Assembly (NCBI GenBank): GCA_963831235.1
Contig: CAWHPS010000033.1
Coordinates: 62,001 to 126,000, forward strand
Length of the DNA stretch: 64,000 nt
Direction: 5' to 3'
Origin: CAWHPS01 sp963831235
Lineage (GTDB): Bacteria > Fibrobacterota > OXYB2-FULL-49-7 > JAEUSG01
A model generated the notes under the pieces. The model was not told where the DNA came from, ran no database searches, and saw only the letters and a program-made list of their open reading frames with translations. This document shows positions 9,250 through 18,028 of the stretch, one piece after another. Numbering within the stretch: position 1 is the stretch's first letter; every line of letters begins with the position of its first letter. The position numbers were made by a program, and so were the translations under genes.

Positions 9250-10566
9250 TCAGAACGAGTAGGTTGCTGTAATCCTGGTTAATATGTGATGGCTGTTGCC
9301 GCTTATCAGATTACCCCACTTGTAAACGATGTCTTCTGCTACAACACCGTCGATCTTAAGCTTCTCTTCGATATTCAGCCCCACACCGAACCCCACATGA
9401 TCGCTAACCATCATGTCCGACTCAGGATTGGTTTCAAGCATGGAAAAATCACGCTCATTTGTAGAATTACCATAAATTATTTTCCTGAAGCCCACACGCA
9501 TTACAAACCATTCCCATACAATATTACGTTCTATTCCAAAGGAAAGCGGGATATGAATTGTTGTGGTGTTTTTAATCTCACCAGCACTGCCTTGAGGTTT
9601 ATCCGTGCTGTTGTGGTTGAATTCAAGGCCTGCCCAAAAGAAGCCGCGATCAAGCGTTACGTTTGCACCGACACCCGTTGCCCATTCCAGAACGTCATAT
9701 TTGCGCACGGAGATTTTCTTTAGTTTAAAAATGGGTACAACCTCTCCATTAAGCGAAAGAAGTGTGGAAAAAAGGCGAGCATTGAGAAACATTGACAGAT
9801 CATTCTCTCCATAACTGGGTATATTGAAGGTGTCAAGAAGATTTGTCGGCCCTGAATACTGAAGGAGCCCAAGCCCTCCCGAGACTTCAAGATCCATGTT
9901 CTGAGTAAGCGGCATATTCACACCAACATCTCCTCGGTAAACTCCGGAAGTCCACTCTACATTTTCCGTGGAAATGAAGTTACCGAAAGTTGTATCGTCT
10001 TTTGCAGAATTTCCAGTTGTAATTCCGACATTATTAAGATCTTTTGTTGAATAGCGCAGGTTTAAACCTGGTACGGACACATCCTGCATATTGGCATAAA
10101 AATGTCCGCCAATCATCGTACCATTTGCAAATGTATAACCCAGAAAAAAATCCGAGTTCGGCACTTTAGGCATTGGTATTATATGATGGTTGGCCTTTGC
10201 AGCATCCATGAGCACATCAACCATTTCATTCTTGTGGTTCATCATTGCCCCGACACAAATCATTGGGTAACGGGTTTCAGCGTTTTTATCCTTATTAAGG
10301 GAAAAAGACAGTATGCCGCCGCCAAAAGGTTCCGACGGATCCTGGTTTTTGAAGTTGGTGCTGGTGTCCTGGAATTCAGTTATATGCCCCATTTCTCCAA
10401 TTAGGAAATTGGGATATATGTTGATATTTGCCGGATTGTCGTAGATGCTTACATCATCCATAAAAAATGTAGCTGATTTACCCATGGATTCAACACGTGC
10501 GTTTGTTGCAAAAAGGGATGCACATAATAATAAAAGAATTCCTACGAATACGGTGATTTTTCTCAT
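9250..10566 (-). CDS. Outer-membrane beta-barrel protein
   Basis: A 438-residue protein with a cleavable signal (residues 1-20, ending near SLFATNA), then alternating hydrophobic/polar strands and a last strand RITATYSF ending in Phe, the usual outer-membrane insertion signal. The N-terminus after the signal (SMGKSATFFMDDVSIYDNPAN) resembles PorV/FadL-like barrels, which carry such Asn-Pro-Ala motifs. It is the last gene of the operon with TolQ/ExbD/AgmX-like genes and is followed by a terminator. It may be the outer-membrane end of that machine, which is inference. No substrate can be assigned. Confidence 0.75.
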   Translation of the reverse strand: MRKITVFVGILLLLCASLFATNARVESMGKSATFFMDDVSIYDNPANINIYPNFLIGEMGHITEFQDTSTNFKNQDPSEPFGGGILSFSLNKDKNAETRYPMICVGAMMNHKNEMVDVLMDAAKANHHIIPMPKVPNSDFFLGYTFANGTMIGGHFYANMQDVSVPGLNLRYSTKDLNNVGITTGNSAKDDTTFGNFISTENVEWTSGVYRGDVGVNMPLTQNMDLEVSGGLGLLQYSGPTNLLDTFNIPSYGENDLSMFLNARLFSTLLSLNGEVVPIFKLKKISVRKYDVLEWATGVGANVTLDRGFFWAGLEFNHNSTDKPQGSAGEIKNTTTIHIPLSFGIERNIVWEWFVMRVGFRKIIYGNSTNERDFSMLETNPESDMMVSDHVGFGVGLNIEEKLKIDGVVAEDIVYKWGNLISGNSHHILTRITATYSF

Positions 10567-10607
10567 AGACCAACTCCGTTTTTGGTTTTATTTTTATTTT
10601 CTACATA

Positions 10608-11636
10608 TCATTGTGAAAAGGCGAAGGGGTAGGTAACGGTTGCTGTACCACATCGGCCGCAAGCCTCAAATTGCCAAGATTTTACCCTTGACAAAATTGA
10701 AAGCTCCAGTATTTTATCGTTCATTGTTGAATTTACCATTTCGCAACGAATAACACGGCCAGGCGGATCAATTGTAAAACGGACGGTTATCTTTCCCTTT
10801 AGCATTGGATTAGAACGCAAGCGTTTGTTATACTCTGCTCGCAGACCTCCGATATGCTGCATTACCACGCGCCGTATTTCATCAGGACTGCGGCCAGCCA
10901 TATTGTCTTCTGATGACCAGAATTCCTTGGATGTAGGCAGTTCAACTGTAGCGCGCCTTGTAAGGCTGCCAGAGGTCCTTGCCCCACCACCACCGCCGGC
11001 AAGCTCTCCTAAGAGGTCGTCAATACCGCCACCACCGCCGCCAGAACCCGCATAACCCATGTTGAATTTTCCGGTTGATGTGCCCATGCGCCCCATTCCG
11101 GATTTCCCTGAAGTCTTAAGCCCGCCTATCTGATTTAAAACATCATCAAGGTCTTTTGCAAATACATTTCCCATGTATGCTGTGCCCGCAACATTACTGC
11201 TTTTTGCCTTACCTGTAATAATAGCAAGCAGCCCCTTCTGAGTGACCCTCTCCTGTATATCACCTTTCCCGACTCCAGTACCCTTGCCCGGACCGCCTGA
11301 TCCGGAGCCCGTGCCAGACCCGGCCCCAAGATAGGGATTTGCCTTGAGCTGTTTGTGGATTTTCTCTATGTTCTTTTTCTTTTCCTCTTTTTTCTCTTCC
11401 TTTTTCTCTTCCTTTAAATCCGTTGGGACGCTTACAACCAGTTTGGCGGATATGGAAGGATCAAGCCTTTCAAAATAATCGGACATTACCTCAACCTTCT
11501 GCATTGTCATCATCCAGAGACCTAAAAGAAGACCTAATATCGCGGAAATTATCAAGATATATAGTATTCGCTTGTCCTGATCAACATGGAACACATCAGG
11601 CCGGGCCGCAAGTGCAACTATCTGGGTATCAGCCAT
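10608..11636 (-). CDS. AgmX/PglI-type TonB-like energy transducer
   Basis: A 342-residue protein with one N-terminal transmembrane segment (about 27-46), a Lys/Glu-rich stretch (EEKKEEKKEEKKK, about 76-88), a glycine-rich linker (about 105-215) and a conserved C-terminal domain (about 255-342). That domain, containing YNKRLRSNPMLKGKITVRF and VKSWQFEACG, matches the AgmX/PglI C-terminal family. This is related to TonB/TolA: it spans the periplasm and passes energy from an ExbB/ExbD-type motor to outer parts. The gene lies 4 bases after exbD and in one run with tolQ, which supports the role. Two cysteines near the C-terminus (ACGRCG) could form a disulfide. Confidence 0.82.
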   Translation of the reverse strand: MADTQIVALAARPDVFHVDQDKRILYILIISAILGLLLGLWMMTMQKVEVMSDYFERLDPSISAKLVVSVPTDLKEEKKEEKKEEKKKNIEKIHKQLKANPYLGAGSGTGSGSGGPGKGTGVGKGDIQERVTQKGLLAIITGKAKSSNVAGTAYMGNVFAKDLDDVLNQIGGLKTSGKSGMGRMGTSTGKFNMGYAGSGGGGGGIDDLLGELAGGGGGARTSGSLTRRATVELPTSKEFWSSEDNMAGRSPDEIRRVVMQHIGGLRAEYNKRLRSNPMLKGKITVRFTIDPPGRVIRCEMVNSTMNDKILELSILSRVKSWQFEACGRCGTATVTYPFAFSQ

Positions 11637-11640
11637 TGGT

Positions 11641-12129
11641 TTATTCCTCCTTCGCCATCACGGCAAACTTAATCGCGTTATATCCAACCTCGCCGCATGT
11701 TGCCATTATTTTATAGAGCACATCGTAATCAATGTTTTTATCAGCCTGGATTATAACTTCGCCTTTTACCCTGGCTAGCGCGCCGATTTTAACCATCTGT
11801 TTTTCCTGTTCCATGGCGAATTCAAGTTTCTCTTTTACACCCGGAACTGAAATATCCTGAAGTTCGCGCACAAAAGGTGTTTTTTGTACTGGAATATTGT
11901 CAACAAGAACCGCGTCTTGTGTAATAATTACCTGCAAACGAACTTCACGCGGATTTTCCTGACTAAGTGAAAGCGGCAAAACAAGATTATCTGAGTTTGT
12001 TAAAATCTGCCCTTCAGCAGAATATAGCTTGAAAAGGAATATCAAAAGTACGCTCATGATGTCCATGAGAGATGTAATGATTAAACCTTCGGATCTTTTC
12101 TTTTTCTTAAATCTTCCGCCCGTGGCCAT
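11641..12129 (-). CDS. ExbD/TolR-family motor subunit (with TM aspartate)
   Basis: A 162-residue protein with a short basic N-terminus (FKKKKRSEG), one transmembrane helix (about 17-36) and a periplasmic domain. The helix carries an aspartate near its start (SLMDIMSVLLIFL), the position of the proton-path Asp of ExbD/TolR. The end (ADKNIDYDVLYKIMATCGEVGYNAIKF) has the conserved ExbD fold pattern. With the TolQ/ExbB-like protein it should form a proton-driven motor in the inner membrane. The gene is 9 bases from the second exbD-like gene and 4 bases before the agmX-like gene. Confidence 0.87.
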   Translation of the reverse strand: MATGGRFKKKKRSEGLIITSLMDIMSVLLIFLFKLYSAEGQILTNSDNLVLPLSLSQENPREVRLQVIITQDAVLVDNIPVQKTPFVRELQDISVPGVKEKLEFAMEQEKQMVKIGALARVKGEVIIQADKNIDYDVLYKIMATCGEVGYNAIKFAVMAKEE

Positions 12130-12138
12130 GAAACCTCC

Positions 12139-12963
12139 CTATCCAGCTAGTTTTGCCAATGCTATCTTGGGAAAGCCGAAAATACGGCAGACATCCATGA
12201 TATGCACGAGTTTATCGTAAACAACACCGTCTTCAGCGCACAATTTGATATCATCCCTGTCTGGAACCATGGGGTATTGTGCTTTTACCCGCATAAGCCG
12301 GCTTGCAAGCTCATCATAGACCGTAAGCTGTTGCAGTTTGTATTTCTCATCGGCTTTGACAACATGCATACGCCTGTCTTCAAGACTTAATGGGTAAACA
12401 GTATCCCCTGTAATCGGAACAATATCAAGTATCTTTCCGCTTACATTTGTTACAGCACCACCCATCTGATCGTAAACCGCCATTGCAATTACTCCGGAGT
12501 CAGCTTCGTTCTCTTTGCGTACGGCATAAAGGATTATTTCATCCCTTTCAAAAAGCGTAAGACGCCGGCTTTTGTCTTCAGGGCATAATGGAAGTTCATT
12601 TTTATTCTGCTTGGTGACCTCGTGATACCATGTTATCTTTTTATCAGTGCCTTTAGGATAGTTGTAAACGTATTTATGGACTTCTTTGGTAAAGGTGGTC
12701 GGCAACATGGCACCACGCGCCCCAAGTGTAAGCCCCTCATCCGTTACAAAAATGGTGAGTAACAACCCCTCATCGTCCTTATCTTTCTGCTGCTGTGACG
12801 TGCTTACCATAAGACGCGTTTCAGGAAGGTTTATTTCAAGCAGTTTAATGGAGGCGAAAGAGGCGCACATCAATAGATACGGGATAAGAATTGAAAATAG
12901 ACTCATCATGGGCATGAGATTTAATTCTGTATCCGCCTGCATTGATCGTCTGCTTTTATTCAT
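12139..12963 (-). CDS. Second ExbD/TolR-like protein, lacking the TM aspartate
   Basis: A 274-residue relative of ExbD, longer than usual. The N-terminus TELNLMPMMSLFSILIPYLLM aligns with the ExbD helix, but the position of the proton-path Asp is occupied by Ser (PMMS rather than P-x-x-D). The periplasmic part is enlarged, with an insertion of about 100 residues before a last ExbD-like segment (YDKLVHIMDVCRIFGFPKIAL). It lies between the tolQ-like gene and the canonical exbD-like gene. It may pair with the other ExbD as a structural, non-proton-carrying half of the stator. That is inference. Confidence 0.78.
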   Translation of the reverse strand: MNKSRRSMQADTELNLMPMMSLFSILIPYLLMCASFASIKLLEINLPETRLMVSTSQQQKDKDDEGLLLTIFVTDEGLTLGARGAMLPTTFTKEVHKYVYNYPKGTDKKITWYHEVTKQNKNELPLCPEDKSRRLTLFERDEIILYAVRKENEADSGVIAMAVYDQMGGAVTNVSGKILDIVPITGDTVYPLSLEDRRMHVVKADEKYKLQQLTVYDELASRLMRVKAQYPMVPDRDDIKLCAEDGVVYDKLVHIMDVCRIFGFPKIALAKLAG

Positions 12964-12992
12964 CGGATGTGTCCCTATTATTATATGGGTTC

Positions 12993-13652
12993 CTATTTGT
13001 TATAAGAATGACCTTCATCTGATGTAAGAATATTGATCATCTTTGTTGATTTTTCGTCGAGCTCTTCGATAAGACGGTCTGTCTGGGTTACAAGAAGGCC
13101 ACTTGCGAAAATCGCAAGAACCGCTATTGTAAGACCGAATGCCGTTGCAGTCATGGCAACGCCGATACCTGCCGAAAGGGCTTGGGAGCGCTGTGCTGCC
13201 GGAACATTCGCGACCGCATCGAACGAAAGTATCAGGCCGAAAATAGTACCAAGCAGCCCCATAAGTGTGGCAAGGTTCGCTACCACGCCGACAAGAGGGG
13301 TATATCGCTGAATTCGCGGTACTTCGGTAACGAAAACCTCGTCAACAACTTTGCTCAAGGCTTTTTCACCCTTATCCCTGACCGTAATAAGACCACCCAT
13401 CATTTTTGCCAATGGTGAGGAATAATTGTTGCAGAAGCGTACTGCTTTTGTATAGTCGCCTGTTTTAATAATGTTGAACAGGTCATTCATAAATTTCTGT
13501 CTACCCATTCCGCAATGGATAAAAAGATAATAAGCGCGTTCAATTACAATTGCCGCTCCGAACATTCCTAGCAAAAGCGAACACCACATGAATACTCCTC
13601 CAGGTCCCTGAAAACCCTCTGCGAGATACCCTATCAATTTCAGTGCTTCCAT
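12993..13652 (-). CDS. MotA/TolQ/ExbB-family proton channel protein
   Basis: A 219-residue inner-membrane protein with three predicted transmembrane helices (about 18-38, 120-142 and 163-185). The second and third carry the family's Thr/Gly-rich patterns LATLMGLLGTIFGLILSF and GIGVAMTATAFGLTIAV, which line the ion path. The long cytoplasmic loop between helices 1 and 2 is typical of TolQ/ExbB. It is followed by two exbD-like genes and an agmX-like gene, forming a complete motor set. There is a good ribosome site upstream (AGGAG before ATG). Confidence 0.9.
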   Translation of the reverse strand: MEALKLIGYLAEGFQGPGGVFMWCSLLLGMFGAAIVIERAYYLFIHCGMGRQKFMNDLFNIIKTGDYTKAVRFCNNYSSPLAKMMGGLITVRDKGEKALSKVVDEVFVTEVPRIQRYTPLVGVVANLATLMGLLGTIFGLILSFDAVANVPAAQRSQALSAGIGVAMTATAFGLTIAVLAIFASGLLVTQTDRLIEELDEKSTKMINILTSDEGHSYNK

Positions 13653-13696
13653 TTCTCCTGTCTCCTTTCTGTTCTGTTTCTGGTATTTATGATATT

Positions 13697-14224
13697 TTAT
13701 TCTTTTTGTTTTGTCAATCTTTCCGGCGGCTTAACCGCTTCAGGCGAAAACTCATAACCTTTATAATAATAAATTTCATTCTCCCATTCAAAGTTTTCTT
13801 TAACAATATTTTTCATGAGCTCGGGATCAAAAATAAAATCTCTGAACACCCGGATAGGTTTATATTCGCTGTTTTCATAGTCAAGTATGTAAACCGGATC
13901 CGGATTATCAAGAACTCCAAACACCTTTAGTTCTTCAAGGTATAATGAGTGCTTATTGCTGCTCGCCAGCAGTTTTTTTTCTATCCAACCTGTGCGACCA
14001 TCAAGCATTGTCACGCTGTCTCTATCAGAAGCCTCCATGACCACCTTTACCCTGTCACCTTTTTTAAGAAAGAACCGAGGTGTTTCTGAAGCCTTGATTG
14101 CTTCACCCCCATACACAGCTACCGAATCTTCAGAAGCATATCGGTAATTTGCCTGTTTTGTATCTTCTGCAAACAACACTAAAGCCCAAAACCCTATACT
14201 TAGCACAGACAGTAATATACGCAT
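13697..14224 (-). CDS. Exported protein with SH3-like domain
   Basis: A 175-residue protein with a signal peptide (about 1-20, MRILLSVLSIGFWALVLFA). Residues about 30-90 look like a bacterial SH3-type domain, with the pattern LKKGDRVKVVMEASDRDS then GRTGWIEKKLL. Such domains often bind peptidoglycan or partner proteins. The C-terminal part is rich in aromatic and charged residues and matches no family I recognise. The gene is tightly packed, three bases after the giant TPR gene and 44 bases before the tolQ-like gene, so it is probably a component of the same envelope complex. Confidence 0.65.
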   Translation of the reverse strand: MRILLSVLSIGFWALVLFAEDTKQANYRYASEDSVAVYGGEAIKASETPRFFLKKGDRVKVVMEASDRDSVTMLDGRTGWIEKKLLASSNKHSLYLEELKVFGVLDNPDPVYILDYENSEYKPIRVFRDFIFDPELMKNIVKENFEWENEIYYYKGYEFSPEAVKPPERLTKQKE

Positions 14225-14227
14225 CGC

Positions 14228-17200
14228 TTATCGCTTTGCTTTTAACGCTTCTATCTCTTTTGAAAGCCGTTCTATGTCACGCCTGGCGCTGCTTTCAATA
14301 CCCTGGAGAATTGATATCTTCTTTTCCACAGGGATGTCCTGTGCCGAACAAATATTCTGAATTGCTTTCTTTGAGCGCTCATAAGCCTGATCAGCCTTTG
14401 CAGAAACGGATTCAGTCTGGCGTTTTACCTGGGCCTGCGGCACTGCCTGAACATTAAGACGCAATGCCTCATTATCCGGCGCCTGGCGTTTCATTTCCTG
14501 CTTCATTCGTTCGACCCAGCTGTTGTCTATAAGCGCATTCACTGTGTTTTTGATGCCTTCTTCCAGACAGGGAACACATTTCTCGGTGAGTTTACCGACT
14601 AAAGTGCTTATCTGCTGCTGATAAACGTCAAACTCCTGAGTCCCTTTGGGGAAGGGGTTCTGGGCAGCAGTAAAAATCTGACCATTTTCTATATGCGAAA
14701 AGCACAGTTGATACCATCCTTGAGCGTAACGTTCTGCAGACTTATCAGTCCATTCGTTTCTGACGCCCATCTGGTTGCGGAATTTATCCACGTTTGTAAA
14801 ATAGAAACCAAGGGCCTTTTCATAATATGGTGGCAATGCCTCGTTTACCTTGACTTTATTGTACGCTATTTTATCAGCGTCTTTTTCAACAATAGGTTGA
14901 GACTTGACAGCTTCCATAAGGTTCCAGAAAGCTTCGCCGCACATATAGGTGGATCTAGTGGTCCACTCTTCGGTTTCAAGTATTATGCATTCTTTAAAAT
15001 AATTAAGAGGGGCTTCAAGAGCGCTTGTCTTGTTTTTAAGTTTAAGCTCAATCTCCTTACGGCCGGCAGCGCCTTTTTTATCTGTGCGTAGATCCATCTT
15101 TTCATATACTTCATAAGAGCGCATGCCAAGCATGAAATAGGCCTCAGCCGCAACACGAGGATCCATTTGATATTGCTCGCCGTATTTCTTGTACAGGGTA
15201 ACTATTGTACGATACATCTTCTCTTCGTCAGCCGTCCGGTTGAGACGGTTATAGGCTTTGGCAGCTTTTCCTAAAGAAAGAACAACCTTGGCCTGATCCC
15301 CTCCATATTTCTCTGTAAAAGCAATATATGCAGCTGCCATCTTGGCATCGTCATTGAGTTTTTCGTAGCAGATTGCTATTGAATAAACAGCTTCAGGCGT
15401 GTACTGAGATGAAGGGTAGAGTTTTTCCAACTTCTGATAAATATTGATGGCGCCCTGGTAATCATTGGCCTTTTCATACATGAGACCTGCGCTATAAAGA
15501 GCACCAGGGGCCTCTTCCAGGGCCTTTGGATATAGAGTCCTGTCTTTCTTTGCTTCGTCAACAAGTTCCAGCACCTTTTCAAAAGTCTTGGCAGACTGGA
15601 TATAATTATTGGCAGAATCGTACATGGCTGCAGCCCGGAAAACACAAGGCACTGCTTGGGAATCACGCGGTAGTTCGCGCGTGAATTTTATGAAGATATC
15701 AGCTGCCAAAGAATAATCACCTGCAAGCGCATAATCCTGCGCTGCGCGGAACATTGCTTCTTTGCGTCTGTCGTATTTCACGAAGCGATCAAAGACCCTC
15801 TCGAATTCACGTGCCGCTTCCCTGTACATCTTTCCCTGTTCGTACGCGTATGCTGCATTGAATAACGCCACATTACACCGGGAAAAGTCAGGATAATCGA
15901 TCACAATCTGTTTGTAATAATCAGCCGCGCCTGTGTAATCGCCTTCCTTCTGTTTGTTCTCGGCCATAAGAAAGAGCGTGGCAGCCACAGACTCCATAAG
16001 CTGGCTTTTTTCAGCAGCAGTAGGGTTGAATTCGTGGTCTAGCCTTTTGAAAATCTGGATTGCCCTTTCGAATTCCTTTATATTCATATAGGCACGGGCA
16101 AGATTATCAAGAGTCTCTTTAAGAATCTTCTCGTCGCTCCCGAAATTGGATATAATAAAATTATATCCTTCAATCGCCTTACGGTAATCGCGGGCATTGA
16201 AATACAAATTCGCTTCAAGAAACGCCACTTCAGAGGCATGCTGGGAATTCGGAAAACGATTCCTGAAGTCTCTTATTGACGAAAGATATCGCTGCATTTC
16301 CGGCAGGTTAAGTCCCTGATATGCCGTAGTGTCTGTCAACCCGTGGGATTTCAGCGCATTTTCGGTTATCTTCATGATACAGACGATTGCAGCGAAACCA
16401 GCCTCCTGCGGATTTACCTGGACTGTTGAAACCTGTTCTTTTATATCGGAACGGAACTGGTCTTTAATGTCTCTCGCTTCTTTCTTTTTTTCATCCAGCA
16501 GTTTTTTTGAATCAATATCGCGGCTTGGATAACGGGTTGTGTCTTCCTTGGACACCCATTCAAATTCACTGGCAGCCTCTTCGTAACGCCCAACAAGGGA
16601 GTCGCTTAATAAATCAGCTCGGAAGAAATGGAAGGAGAAAACGTTCCATTTTTCCTCTGGAAATTTGTTTATATAATTTTCGTAACCTGAAAGGGCCTTT
16701 CTAAAGTATTCCTTTGCCTTGTCAACCTTGCCTGAATCACGGGCAACAACACCCAACTTGTGATAGTATATTGGAATAATTGATGCGGACTCCTTGACAT
16801 ATTCCCGGGCGACCTTGACCTTTTCACGGTTAGAGGAATTTGCCTTGTCCCAGGCACTGCCAGGGCCATAATCAGATATCATCTTTTCACGGAGTGCTAT
16901 TGCATCAATATATTTCTTTTCAAGCACGTCACAATCAATAAGGGCTTTTAACGCAAGAGGAGCGTCTATATAATCCGGTGCTGTTTTAAGCAAAAATGAG
17001 AGGGAACGTATGGCTTCCTTGACATTATCGTGATCCCTGTTCTTGATACCTATAGTGTAGAGAACAAAGTTCTGGTATGGACGGCCGCCCTTTTTCTTGA
17101 AGAATTCAAGGGCCATCTCTGCACCGCCTTCCATTTCGGAAAAACTGATCGCAAGATATTCTACTGCCTCATCGCGGAAATCAGCGCGTTTGAATTTTCC

Positions 17201-18010
17201 GCTGTCGGCAAGTTCAACGTATTCGAAGAACTTGTCTATCGCCTTTTCGAATTGGGACATATTATAGTAGCAGGATGCTATTCTGTAGAGTGAGAGCAGG
17301 TAATTGTCCGCACCTGATGTCATGCCCACGGCCTCATAATGTTTGAGAGCGTTTGCATTATCATGGTTCATATAATAGTATTCGCCTATCCGAAGGTTGG
17401 CGAAAGGGGCATTCTCGCTCTTTGGGAATTCCTTGATGAGGGCGCTGAAGGATTCGAATGCGGATTCGAAATCACCTGTCTCAGTAAACATGTTGCCGAG
17501 CTTGTAAAGCGCTACATCACGGCTCTTGAAATCAGGACACTCGGTAATGAGACTTTTTAAAGCTTCTATTGATTTATTGTGCTTGGGGATTGGTTCAATC
17601 GGCGGAGCGCCATTTCCTCCTGATTTTTCCCATATTGTGTACTGCTTCTTGAAAGACTCAAGGCCGTTCTGGTATGAATCCTGCTCTTCTTCGTAATATA
17701 ATGAGCCCATCTGAAAATATGCGTCACATCGTCTTGTATCACTGCGCTGGGTCGTTGCTATTATCTGTTCAAAAAGCCTTAAGGATTCCTGCCTATTCTT
17801 GGAACTCTTCGCGTCAACCTGCTGAATTGCGTCTTTTTCCTTAAGCTTCAGGGCCTCTTTTTGTTGACGCAGTTTTTCGATTTTCTCAAGGAGATCCTGC
17901 CTTTTCTTTTCTTTGTCCGAATCATTATCTCCGAACACATTTGACGATGATATTAAAAGACAAAAAACAGATGAAAGTATAGCTTTTATAATATAGTGGT
18001 GCGGCTTCAT
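14228..18010 (-). CDS. Giant periplasmic TPR-repeat protein
   Basis: About 1260 residues. I place the start at the ATG at 18010, where AAGGGG lies nine bases upstream and a clean signal follows (MKPHHYIIKAILSSVFCLLI); a GTG at 18028 in the same frame is possible. After the signal comes a short coiled coil (about 30-65), then TPR-type helical pairs through most of the protein (for example YKQIVIDYPDFSRCNVALF and YEQGKMYREAAREFERVF), and a second coiled coil at the end. TPR arrays like these resemble YbgF/CpoB and type IX-associated scaffolds. It lies directly after the PorV-TPR gene. It is probably the periplasmic scaffold of the envelope machine. Confidence 0.8.
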   Translation of the reverse strand: MKPHHYIIKAILSSVFCLLISSSNVFGDNDSDKEKKRQDLLEKIEKLRQQKEALKLKEKDAIQQVDAKSSKNRQESLRLFEQIIATTQRSDTRRCDAYFQMGSLYYEEEQDSYQNGLESFKKQYTIWEKSGGNGAPPIEPIPKHNKSIEALKSLITECPDFKSRDVALYKLGNMFTETGDFESAFESFSALIKEFPKSENAPFANLRIGEYYYMNHDNANALKHYEAVGMTSGADNYLLSLYRIASCYYNMSQFEKAIDKFFEYVELADSGKFKRADFRDEAVEYLAISFSEMEGGAEMALEFFKKKGGRPYQNFVLYTIGIKNRDHDNVKEAIRSLSFLLKTAPDYIDAPLALKALIDCDVLEKKYIDAIALREKMISDYGPGSAWDKANSSNREKVKVAREYVKESASIIPIYYHKLGVVARDSGKVDKAKEYFRKALSGYENYINKFPEEKWNVFSFHFFRADLLSDSLVGRYEEAASEFEWVSKEDTTRYPSRDIDSKKLLDEKKKEARDIKDQFRSDIKEQVSTVQVNPQEAGFAAIVCIMKITENALKSHGLTDTTAYQGLNLPEMQRYLSSIRDFRNRFPNSQHASEVAFLEANLYFNARDYRKAIEGYNFIISNFGSDEKILKETLDNLARAYMNIKEFERAIQIFKRLDHEFNPTAAEKSQLMESVAATLFLMAENKQKEGDYTGAADYYKQIVIDYPDFSRCNVALFNAAYAYEQGKMYREAAREFERVFDRFVKYDRRKEAMFRAAQDYALAGDYSLAADIFIKFTRELPRDSQAVPCVFRAAAMYDSANNYIQSAKTFEKVLELVDEAKKDRTLYPKALEEAPGALYSAGLMYEKANDYQGAINIYQKLEKLYPSSQYTPEAVYSIAICYEKLNDDAKMAAAYIAFTEKYGGDQAKVVLSLGKAAKAYNRLNRTADEEKMYRTIVTLYKKYGEQYQMDPRVAAEAYFMLGMRSYEVYEKMDLRTDKKGAAGRKEIELKLKNKTSALEAPLNYFKECIILETEEWTTRSTYMCGEAFWNLMEAVKSQPIVEKDADKIAYNKVKVNEALPPYYEKALGFYFTNVDKFRNQMGVRNEWTDKSAERYAQGWYQLCFSHIENGQIFTAAQNPFPKGTQEFDVYQQQISTLVGKLTEKCVPCLEEGIKNTVNALIDNSWVERMKQEMKRQAPDNEALRLNVQAVPQAQVKRQTESVSAKADQAYERSKKAIQNICSAQDIPVEKKISILQGIESSARRDIERLSKEIEALKAKR

Positions 18011-18028
18011 GCCCTTGTACCCCTTCAC

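Noticed and set aside
10980..11340. Glycine-rich tract as a DNA repeat or CRISPR-like array
   Set aside because: It is low-complexity coding sequence for the linker of the AgmX-like protein, with no regular spacers.
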